From: Allobaculum stercoricanis DSM 13633
Lineage (GTDB): Bacteria > Bacillota_I > Bacilli_A > Erysipelotrichales > Erysipelotrichaceae
DNA length: 64,000 nt
NCBI RefSeq assembly: GCF_000384195.1
Contig: NZ_KB913034.1
Coordinates: 1,185,714-1,249,713 of the forward strand
Direction of reading: 5' to 3'
Notes under the pieces: model-generated
What the model saw: the letters and a program-made list of their open reading frames with translations, nothing else
Database searches by the model: none
Told to the model about the DNA's origin: nothing
Shown: positions 1-7,712 of the stretch, piece after piece
Position numbering within the stretch: the stretch's first letter is position 1
Layout of the letters: each line of letters starts with the position of its first letter
Translations under genes and position numbers: made by a program

Positions 1-226
1 ACCGAGTGAATTTGATCACTCGGTCTTTTTTCTCTTGCTATACTGAAATTAGCGGAAGAGATCGTTGCTTTTTTGAGATTTGATCTCGCAAAAAAATTGA
101 TAGAAGATCTTCTGTATGCACCACTGACTGTTTCGAAATAGAACGAATAATTCGCCCTGCTCGAGAACGTAGAAAAAAATATTAATTCGCAGAAGATCGG
201 CCGCTTTTCTATTTTTGGAGGTAATT
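1..226 (+). ncRNA. candidate IS110 bridge RNA region, copy 1
   Basis: This non-coding stretch precedes the IS110 transposase start at 227. It opens with a hairpin (CCGAGTGA...TCACTCGG followed by T6) and contains further short inverted repeats around TACTGAAAT and around GAGAT...ATCTC. IS110-group elements are known to encode a bridge RNA of about 180 nt in this position, and the matching region before copy 2 (1966-2184) keeps the same first three hairpins despite many small indels. The RNA call is inference from position and pairing. The window begins here, so the true left end may lie outside. Confidence 0.35.
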
Positions 227-1462
227 ATGGAAAGACTATATGCGGTTTGTTGTGGTATCGATGTTCACAAAAAGATTTTGGTGCTTGTTTGAGAACGAAA
301 CAATCTACTGAAATTCGTTCTTTTGGTGCATCAACTCAAGATCTTCTTGATCTTGTGGATTGGTTAACAGCCAATCAATGCGAAGCTGTAGCGATGGAAA
401 GTACAGCTTCATATTGGAAGCCTGTTTTTTTAATATTCTTGAAGGCTATGATTTAAACCCAATGGTTGTCAATGCTCAACACATGAAACAAGTTCCTGGA
501 CGAAAAACAGATGTAAAAGATGCTGAATGGATTTCTGATCTGTTAATGAATGGACTTCTTAAACCGAGTTTTATTCCAAATAGACGTCAAAGAGAACTTC
601 GCGAACTATGTAGATACAGAAAATCATTGATCGTTGATTTAGGTGCTGAAAAGAATCGACTTCAGAAAATGTTAGAAGGAGCGAATATCAAACTATCTGG
701 GACAATATCCGATATTAATGGTAAGAGTGGAAAAGCTCTTCTTGACTATATTTGTTCTGGCGAAATTTTTGACGACGAAGCTTATGAACGACTTCTTGCA
801 GAAAAGTTGATTTCCAAACGATTAAAAGCACCTAAAAAACAATTGATCAAAGATATGCAAGGTTGTATCAGCCCAATTCAGGCACAAGAATGATCAAAGT
901 GATTCGAACTCATATTTAGAGAACTTGTAACAAGCGCACAGAAAAAGAACGTAATCGACATTTCAAATCATCTAAACGAAGAAGAAGAAAACGCAGTTGA
1001 TTAATCAAAGACATCCCTGTGTTTTCAGATACGAGTGCACAAACGATCGTTTCATCATTGGACAGATAAGTCGCGCTTTCCAAACAAGCGGAGCTTTGTG
1101 TTCATGGGGTGGACTATTGTCCTGGAATATCATGAAAACGCGCGAAAAAAAAGAAATGGAAGAACAAACAAGGGAAATAAACTCTTAGGAAGGCCTTTTA
1201 GTGGTTTGTGTCCTCAGTGAAATGTTGATAAAAGATTCTTACTTTGGAGAAATGTTACGGAATGCCTTGCATTAGAGAAAAAGAACTGAATGTTGCAGTT
1301 GCACAGCGAATATTTAATCATTTAGCAAAGACATGAAATAGTGAGAGATTTGAGATTTACGCATATTTAAAAGAAAAATACAACAAAAACTGTTAGTATC
1401 AACTTTAAAGAGCTTGAAAATTTGAACCAATTGAACAACATTCCTCGCAAGGCTTTCAAATT
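227..1462 (+). pseudogene. IS110-family transposase, frameshifted copy 1
   Basis: The ATG at 227 follows TTTTTGGAGG and starts MERLYAVCCGIDVHKK, the usual IS110 RuvC-like N-terminus with the first catalytic Asp. Reading breaks after about 20 codons. The next fragments in other frames carry AMESTASYWKPVF (second acidic residue) and DVKDAEWISDLL (DEDD acidic pair), then a clean stretch at about 480-893. The Transposase_20 C-terminus (SAQTIV..., TSGALCSWGG) is broken by many small indels. Compared with copy 2 it is truncated in effect and cannot make a full protein as written. The indel pattern near the window edge could be real decay or poor sequence quality. Confidence 0.8.
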
Positions 1463-1497
1463 TTATCTATTTTATTTTTTCAACATCGGGAAGTTTT

Positions 1498-1664
1498 TGT
1501 GCGCTTTTTTCTAAAACGTTCGATTTGGTTACAGAAAAAAAAGAGATAAAACTGCTTTTCACTGGTGAATAACATTGGATTGGTGACACCATTTTACACA
1601 TTTCCATTCAATAAAAAAGCTTTCCGTTTTTCTGCGCCTTTATTTGTAGAAATTTGGAAAGCTT
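1498..1664. repeat. direct repeat, downstream flank of IS110 copy 1
   Basis: About 167 bp here are essentially identical to 3447-3615 after the second IS110 copy. The repeat includes a long-loop hairpin (AAGCTTTCC...GGAAAGCTT) that in the second position serves as the terminator of the GH25 lysozyme gene. After the repeat the two positions diverge completely. The duplicated unit is therefore the IS plus this flank. Confidence 0.85.
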
Positions 1665-1965
1665 ATCTGCGAAAATGTTATGAGTTCTTGCGCAATGGAG
1701 ACAGTTCTTCAAGAACAAAACATAATTCTAAGGTGAAATAGAACCTTCACCGATTTCTCATACAGAAATAGGGCATTTGAGCGATTATATGCTGCATATC
1801 GATCAGTTTGGAATCTTTATCACAGCTATCAAAGATCAAGTGATTGTTCTTTTATCTTCTTAATAAATTCAAAGTCTATCGTTGTCCTACATGTAAAGTT
1901 CAAATCATATTTGAAAATGAGTTACACACCAAAAAAAATAACCAATAGGGGCTCACCCTCTGATG
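1665..1965. other. spacer between IS110 copies with decayed coding fragment
   Basis: No intact gene is present. On the plus strand about 35 codons (1756-1863) read ISHTEIGHLSDYMLHIDQFG and onward to a stop, and about 1869-1925 read FKVYRCPTCKVQIIFENELH with a CxxC pair. These look like remnants of one broken gene, perhaps another transposable-element protein, but I do not recognise the family. Confidence 0.35.
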
Positions 1966-2184
1966 TCCGAGTTAATTCTAGCAGTCGGCATTTTTTCCTC
2001 GCCTATACTGAAATTAGGCAAGATCGTTCTTTTTGAGATTTGATCTCAAAAAAATTGATAGAAGATCCTACTGATCCGCAAGACTATTGTGCCCAGACGC
2101 GCAATAATTGGCCCTGTTCTCGAGAACGTAAGAAAAAAATATATAATTCGCAGAAGCGGCGCTTTTCTATTTTTGGAGGTAATT
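1966..2184 (+). ncRNA. candidate IS110 bridge RNA region, copy 2
   Basis: This region corresponds to 1-226 and precedes the second transposase start at 2185. It holds a CCGAG...GTCGG hairpin followed by T6, a perfect GCCTA-TACTGAAAT-TAGGC hairpin (about 2001-2019) and a GAGAT-TT-GATCTC hairpin. Bridge RNAs of IS110-group elements lie in the same place and carry internal loops for target and donor pairing. I cannot assign those loops with confidence because both copies carry indels. Confidence 0.4.
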
Positions 2185-3410
2185 ATGGAAAGACTATATG
2201 CGGTTTGTTGTGGTATCGATGTTCACAAAAAGATGCTTGTTTGAGAACCAAACAGCTCGAAATTCTTTTGGTGCATCAACTCAAGATCTTCTTGATCTTG
2301 TGGATTGGTTAACAGCCAATCAATGCGAAGCTGTAGCGATGGAAAGTACAGCTTCATATTGGAAGCCTGTTTTTATATTCTTGAAGGCTATGATTTAAAC
2401 CCAATGGTTGATTATACTAATCAAACACTCCTGAGAAAAACAGATGTAAAAGATGCTGGGTGTTTCTGATCTGTTAATGAATGGACTTCTTAAACCGAGT
2501 TTTTATTCCAAATAGACGTCAAAGAGAACTTCGCGAACTATGTAGATACAGAAAATCATTGATCGTTGATTTAGGTGCTGAAAAGAATCGACTTCAGAAA
2601 ATGTTAGAAGGAGCGAATATCAAACTATCTGGGACAATATCCGATATTAATGGTAAGAGTGGAAAAGCTCTTCTTGACTATATTGTTTCTGGCGAAATTT
2701 TTGACGACGAAGCTTATGAACGACTTCTTGCAGAAAAGTTGATTTCCAAACGATTAAAAGCACCTAAAAAACAATTGATCAAAGATATGCAAGGTTGTAT
2801 CAGCCCAATTCAGGCAAAGATGATCAAAGTGATTCGAACTCATATTTCAGAACTTGAAGCGCACATCAAAGAACTGAATGACGACATTTCAAATCATCTA
2901 AACGAAGAAGAAGAAAACGCAGTTGAATTAATCAAAGACATCCCTGGTATTTCAGATACGAGTGCACAAACGATCGTTTCAATCATTGGAACAGATATGT
3001 CGCGCTTTCCAACAAGCGGAGCTTTGTGTTCATGGGGTGGACTATGTCCTGGAAATCATGAAAGCGCTGGGAAACGAAAGAATGGAAGAACAAACAAGGG
3101 AAATAAACTCTTAAGAAGTACTTTAGTTGTCTGTGCTCACTCAGCTGTGTTGAAAAAAGATTCTTACTTTGGAGAAATGTATAAACGGATTGCCTCACAT
3201 AGAGGAAGGAAAAGAGCTATTGTTGCAGTTGCACACGCAATATTACAAATCATTTGGCAACTACTCAAAAAGAATGAGAGATATGAAGATTTAGGCTCAG
3301 ATTACTTTGAAAAGAAAAATCACAAAAATAAGTTAGTATCAACTTTAAAGAGGCTTGAAAATTTTGGAATAACTCTCATGCCAGAACAACTGGCACAAGT
3401 AGCCTTCTAG
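2185..3410 (+). pseudogene. IS110-family transposase, frameshifted copy 2
   Basis: The ATG at 2185 follows GGAGG by 5 nt. The N-terminal RuvC-like DEDD part is split over frames: GIDVHKK, then ESTASYWKPVF, then a gap in the DVKDA block. From 2481 one open frame of 309 codons runs to the end. This frame contains the helical linker, the HhH-like stretch IPGISDTSAQTIVSIIGTD and the C-terminal block GGLCPGNHESAGKRKNG, which carries the serine characteristic of IS110 enzymes. An intact family member is about 400 aa, so only the N-terminal third is damaged. The long middle part is nearly identical to copy 1, implying recent duplication, so the indels in both are recent or artefactual. Confidence 0.85.
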
Positions 3411-3446
3411 AATTTTACTATTTTATTTTTTCAAAAACGTCAGGGA

Positions 3447-3615
3447 TTTTGTGCGCTTTTTTCTAAAACGTTCGATTTGGTTACAGAAAAAAAAGAGATA
3501 AAACTGCTTTTCACTGGTGAATAACATTGGATTGGTGACACCATTTTACACATTTCCATTCAATAAAAAAGCTTTCCGTTTTTCTGCGCCTTTATTTGTA
3601 GAAATTTGGAAAGCT
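3447..3615. repeat. direct repeat, downstream flank of IS110 copy 2
   Basis: Second copy of the 1498-1664 sequence. It lies between the end of IS110 copy 2 and the GH25 gene and includes that gene's terminator hairpin. Confidence 0.85.
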
Positions 3616-3616
3616 T
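3565..3616 (-). terminator. terminator of GH25 lysozyme gene
   Basis: On the minus strand AAAGCTTTCC pairs with GGAAAGCTTT across a loop of about 30 nt and is followed by T6. It sits about 20 bp after the GH25 stop codon. Confidence 0.75.
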
Positions 3617-3634
3617 TATTTCTAATTCTTTACT

Positions 3635-5155
3635 TTATTTATTTTCATATTTCTTATTTTCAATATCGGCTTTTACGACATTTCCGATCACTTCAGCGGC
3701 ATCGACAAGAAATTGTTGTGCTTCACTGACGAGAGAAGATTCGTTTGCTCTTGCATCATATGCATACCAGGCAATTCCCTCTTCAATCCAGCCCATATTC
3801 ACTAATGCTTTTACCTCATCGCGTTGGAGCGTGTAGTGGTGCGTTCCTGTTTGCGCATTTGGATTATATAAGCGATAGACTGGATATTGGCTTTTATTAG
3901 AAGCACTTTTCCAACCAATCCCTTCATAAACCCAACCTAATCGAACTAAAGTATCTCGTTCAACTGTATCGGATGTGTAATGGTGATCTCCACTATTCGG
4001 GTTAAATAAACGATAAACGTTTCTCCCTTCTTTTGGGGCTTGCCATCCTTTTCCTTCTTCGATCCAGCCATTCACAACACAATTGTCGCGTTCTTGGGAA
4101 CTAGAAGTATAGAAGTGTTCTCCAGAATGTGGATTATATAAACGATACATATCCATCATTTCCCGATAAGGATCGATTTGTGCTAAAGCTTGCCAGTCAT
4201 TGGCATTGCCATAGAATTTGTTTAAATCTAGATTGCCATTATAGCCTTCTAATTGTCCTCGGCTTGTATATTGGTGCATATAGTAATTCTCGAATGCACC
4301 TGTTCCATAACAGTCTGTATTGGTATCTTCTGTTTTCCGATATCCTTCTTGTGGTTTATTTTCTAAATACTGAGCAACCCACAAGTGATATCCTTTTTCG
4401 GCAACTTTACTCCAATCCAAAGTGCGAGCATAGTGAATACTTGTATACACAAGTGGTTTTACACCGGATAGCGTGTAATACGTTTCTAAAAAGCGTAATG
4501 CCCATCCTGTTCCACCTTTAGAAGAATCTTCGCCATCATAATGAAGTAATTGTGATTCTTCAAAGTCTAGAATAGGAACTCCTTTTTCAATATAATCTTT
4601 TGTTTGTTCATAAAAGAAGGTTGCTTCTGCTTCTGGAGAAGGGTTATCTTTCATGTCATTACCAAAGTGATAAAATCCCAACAAGCGTCCTTGACTGAGC
4701 GTTTTATTGGCAAATTGTCTAAACATTGGGTCTATATAGCTAGCTCCACCTGTTGCTTTAACAATCACAAAGTCGGCATCTATACGGTCAAGATCAATTG
4801 AACTTTGCCAGTTGGAAATATCAATTCCATCTAATGTTGTGGTTGATGGACGGGGATTGTGGTTTGTTCCTAATTCAAAATTTTCGTTAATATACAAACT
4901 GTCCTCAAATGTTTCTACTCCTTGTTCATAACCAAAATTGTTTACATCATGATTTGACATAGAAGAAGGTTGCGGATTCGTTTGATCTGTTTCAAAATTT
5001 CCAAATTGTTCATCCGCGAGTTCTGACGTTGTTTGACCTTCAACAACTTCATCAAAATCGTCCGCCAATACAGATAAACCCATATTTGAGACCATTAAAC
5101 TCGTACTTAAGGTAAGCCCGAAGATTCGCGCGATTACTCGTTTTTTGTTTTTCAT
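3635..5155 (-). CDS. secreted GH25 lysozyme with three DUF5648-like repeats
   Basis: A 506-aa exported muramidase predicted to cut the glycan chain of peptidoglycan. Residues 1-31 form a signal peptide (KNKKR, hydrophobic core, cleavage near VLA-DD), followed by an acidic, Asn-rich linker to about residue 105. The GH25 domain (about 108-325) starts DGIDISNWQ and has the ILDFE strand with the catalytic acidic residues. The C-terminus (about 335-475) holds three repeats of the type YRLYNPxSGEHFYT...GWxxEGxGW, the DUF5648 pattern, probably for wall or carbohydrate binding. The start follows GAAGGGA. The same repeat type recurs in the CAP protein at 53140-54396. The gene is monocistronic with its own terminator. 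Confidence 0.92.
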   Translation of the reverse strand: MKNKKRVIARIFGLTLSTSLMVSNMGLSVLADDFDEVVEGQTTSELADEQFGNFETDQTNPQPSSMSNHDVNNFGYEQGVETFEDSLYINENFELGTNHNPRPSTTTLDGIDISNWQSSIDLDRIDADFVIVKATGGASYIDPMFRQFANKTLSQGRLLGFYHFGNDMKDNPSPEAEATFFYEQTKDYIEKGVPILDFEESQLLHYDGEDSSKGGTGWALRFLETYYTLSGVKPLVYTSIHYARTLDWSKVAEKGYHLWVAQYLENKPQEGYRKTEDTNTDCYGTGAFENYYMHQYTSRGQLEGYNGNLDLNKFYGNANDWQALAQIDPYREMMDMYRLYNPHSGEHFYTSSSQERDNCVVNGWIEEGKGWQAPKEGRNVYRLFNPNSGDHHYTSDTVERDTLVRLGWVYEGIGWKSASNKSQYPVYRLYNPNAQTGTHHYTLQRDEVKALVNMGWIEEGIAWYAYDARANESSLVSEAQQFLVDAAEVIGNVVKADIENKKYENK

Positions 5156-5635
5156 CTCGTCATTCCCTTCTCAATATAGATACATTCACAAGCAGTAAGA
5201 ATAGATTCTCACCACAAGTGATTGGGGGTTTTTCTTTACTCAATATTGTCCTGGCGATCATCATGTGTTTGGTGATCGCATCGTTTCCCTACGGACAATA
5301 CGATGTATTTTAGCATAATCAAAAAGATTGGAATACAAATTTTAAAAATCTAACAAAACTATTCAGATTAGAATCAACATTTTTAGATTAAAATAGAAAA
5401 GGTTAAAACCATCCTTTTCTTTGCCTTTTTATCAAAGAAGATCGATCTCAATTTAAACGACCTCTATCGAATTTCATCCATACCTTTGCAATTTTGAAAT
5501 TCATGGACAAGAATCATATTTTTTTGACAAGATCGATCGTCAATTCCCCGTTTTGTCAATTGACTTGATAAGATGAACACATTGAGAAAATAAACGATCA
5601 ATTAGAATCGTCGATATAGATTGAAAGGATTATTC
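5156..5635. other. divergent intergenic region, GH25 leader and HAD promoter
   Basis: This 480-bp AT-rich region separates two divergent genes. Near the GH25 side it holds a nested hairpin (described separately). Near 5520-5575 it has TTGACAAGATC/GATCGTCAA and TTGTCAATTGAC repeats that look like operator or promoter material for the HAD gene. I cannot assign a single promoter. Confidence 0.4.
5244..5300 (-). promoter_or_regulatory. nested hairpin in GH25 upstream region
   Basis: TATTGTCC (5244-5251) pairs with GGACAATA (5293-5300). Inside it GCGATCA (5254-5260) pairs with TGATCGC (5273-5279). It lies about 90-145 bp upstream of the GH25 start, so it would be in a leader RNA if transcription begins above 5300. 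I could not match it to a riboswitch consensus I know (c-di-GMP-I and ydaO/c-di-AMP types considered). Confidence 0.4.
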
Positions 5636-6847
5636 ATGAAAGAAATCAACACACTTGTCCTCTCTTTAGAATATGCATTAACGAATCAATCTTTAGATAT
5701 TCCTACTGCAACACTTTCCATTTTGCAGGACTTGAAAAAACAAGGCTTAGTCTTAGGTCTTACTTCCGCAAAACCAGTCTCTTTTTTACAACGTTATCTT
5801 CGGATCAAACGCTTAGACAACCTCTTTTCCTTTTTGATTGGATCAAATGGGGCCGAGTATTACAACATGAAAACTCATCAGAAATTCGTGGATCAAAATT
5901 TAACGATGAATGATTTAGTTTCGGTGTATAACTTATGTCGAAAGCTCCAACTCACATGGGGTGTCATTGATCAAAACGAACTTTATCTTTCTAAATTTGA
6001 TCCATTTGGTTTTCTTTACGCCCTCCGCCACCGTCTTAAAGCCCACTATAAAGGTTTTAATGACCTACCGAAAAACGCTAAGATTTCCCAAATCCTGATT
6101 TTCGGCAATCATGGATTATTGACCCGCTTTGAAAGTAACTTTATTCAAGCCCAAAAAGAGCATGGCATAGCTTATCCTTCTTATGATTTAAATCAATTTA
6201 TCCAACAGAACACCAATGAAGATAGTTTATGTTTAGAAGAGTCTGAAATGGATGATTTCGAAGATGATAGTATTGATCTAGATGATCACTCATTTCACGT
6301 TTTCAATACCTTTTTTGAATCCCCTTCGATAAATGATGAGCAACTCATGCCTTTAGAAATGGAAGATCAAGAACATCGTGAAGAACCGGCTATCAATGAA
6401 AATGCCAGCCAACAATCGATCATTCGACAATTTATCCAGTCACATGGAAATTCTTCGACATCGCGCAATGAACTGCAAGCTTTGTTACATCGCAATTATG
6501 CCTATAAATGTGAACAACTTCCTTTGCGCATCATTCACAATTCAGATCATATTTTATCGATTTTGCCGCCTTCTTCTAGCGTTTATCTGCGTCTACAAAC
6601 GGCACTAGAACAATTTAAACTCGATAGTGATAAAGTTCTATATTATGGAGCAACCGATAAAGATAGTTTAGCAATGCTGTATACTTATGGTATCGCAATT
6701 AAAGGAACGCCTCGTTATGTGAGTGATTGTTGTCATATGATCACTAAATATAATGGAGCTCAAAATGGAATTGGATATAACTTAAACGCATTAAGAGTGG
6801 AGAATAATTTTGAATTTTGTAAGCCGAAGCGAAAAAAAGCGCAATGA
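5636..6847 (+). CDS. HAD-fold Cof-like protein lacking catalytic aspartates
   Basis: A 403-aa protein resembling Cof-type HAD phosphatases. The ATG at 5636 is preferred over the upstream TTG at 5621 because GAAAGGA lies 6 nt before it. Motif I, normally FDLDGTL, reads VLSLEYAL, so the nucleophile Asp is Ser10 and the acid Asp is Glu12. Motif II survives as LTSAKP and is followed by a typical IGSNGAEYY strand. Motif IV is altered to YYGATDKDSLAML, and the usual terminal DGV reads NGIGYNL. An acidic insertion (about residues 195-260) interrupts the cap region. The protein may be a binding or regulatory pseudo-enzyme. It overlaps the next gene by 38 bp, suggesting translational coupling. Confidence 0.7.
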   Translation: MKEINTLVLSLEYALTNQSLDIPTATLSILQDLKKQGLVLGLTSAKPVSFLQRYLRIKRLDNLFSFLIGSNGAEYYNMKTHQKFVDQNLTMNDLVSVYNLCRKLQLTWGVIDQNELYLSKFDPFGFLYALRHRLKAHYKGFNDLPKNAKISQILIFGNHGLLTRFESNFIQAQKEHGIAYPSYDLNQFIQQNTNEDSLCLEESEMDDFEDDSIDLDDHSFHVFNTFFESPSINDEQLMPLEMEDQEHREEPAINENASQQSIIRQFIQSHGNSSTSRNELQALLHRNYAYKCEQLPLRIIHNSDHILSILPPSSSVYLRLQTALEQFKLDSDKVLYYGATDKDSLAMLYTYGIAIKGTPRYVSDCCHMITKYNGAQNGIGYNLNALRVENNFEFCKPKRKKAQ

Positions 6848-7712
6848 AGACGCGCTGATCATCGCTCATACACCTAAACAACCCATTTCAAAACAAATCG
6901 TAAACGCCCAAGACGTATTCACGATTCGAGTGGACGAGCATCCTAATCTTTGGATCGTCGCTGATGGTGCAAGTGGTCTTACGCAAGCAGATCATATGCA
7001 CGTTGCAAGTGATGCTGCATGGTTTTCTCATTTTTTATGTCATTATTTAGCTGATCATAACGACCAGACCAAAACATTATCAACATTACTTTCGGAAGCG
7101 TGCCTTTGCGCAAAATCACAATTTGAAGATTGCCCAGAACTTGAACAACCTTCTTGTGCAATAGCAATCCTTCGAAAAAACGAATCACATCAATGCTTTG
7201 ATTATTTATTACTCGGCGATTGTGTTCTCTTTATTCAAATCAAAGATGCACAAACATCAATGCCTTCTTATTTAAAAATCACAGATGATCGTATCGCTGA
7301 TTTCGATCAGCTTGCAATTGATGAAATGATGCGCCTAGCCAAGCAAAAAAATGAATCTCCGGTTATCCAACGACCTTTTGTACAATCGATTTTGATTCAA
7401 AATCGTAGTCAGAAAAACAAACCGAATGGATATGCGATAGCTGATCTTTCCAACGATTGGCTCCATCAAGAAATTACGGGCTCGATCATGATGGATCAAC
7501 TCCAACATGCCGCTTTATATTCTGATGGATTTGATCAACTCCAAAGTTTTCTTGCCTTAGACAATCAGCAATTTGGTGAATATCTATTTAGCCATCATGC
7601 TCAAGATCTTGTTGATCAGCTTTTTCAATTTCAAGAAGAAGATTCTCATTGTTCTCGTTTACCACGCTTAAAAAAGCGAGATGATACTTCTCTCATTTTA
7701 ACAATAGAGTAG
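6810..7712 (+). CDS. PP2C-type (PPM) protein phosphatase-like protein
   Basis: 300 aa with the main PPM metal-site motifs in order: RNED (11-14), VADGASG (50-56), LLLGDCVLFI, ALYSDGFDQL and a final DDTSLIL. It is expected to be a soluble metal-dependent Ser/Thr phosphatase, though the family also includes stress-response regulators. The TTG start at 6810 follows GTGGAG by 7 nt and lies inside the HAD-like gene. The last codons (ATA GAG TAG) come from the end of the inserted group II intron. Joining the flanks at 7703/9645 would give ACA AAT TAA, so the original C-terminus was probably LTN. The change is too small to impair function. Confidence 0.7.
   Translation: MNFVSRSEKKRNEDALIIAHTPKQPISKQIVNAQDVFTIRVDEHPNLWIVADGASGLTQADHMHVASDAAWFSHFLCHYLADHNDQTKTLSTLLSEACLCAKSQFEDCPELEQPSCAIAILRKNESHQCFDYLLLGDCVLFIQIKDAQTSMPSYLKITDDRIADFDQLAIDEMMRLAKQKNESPVIQRPFVQSILIQNRSQKNKPNGYAIADLSNDWLHQEITGSIMMDQLQHAALYSDGFDQLQSFLALDNQQFGEYLFSHHAQDLVDQLFQFQEEDSHCSRLPRLKKRDDTSLILTIE

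Noticed and set aside
5220..5300. Known riboswitch before the GH25 gene
   Set aside because: The hairpin does not fit the c-di-GMP-I, ydaO (c-di-AMP) or other consensus I can recall, so it is listed only as an unnamed structure.
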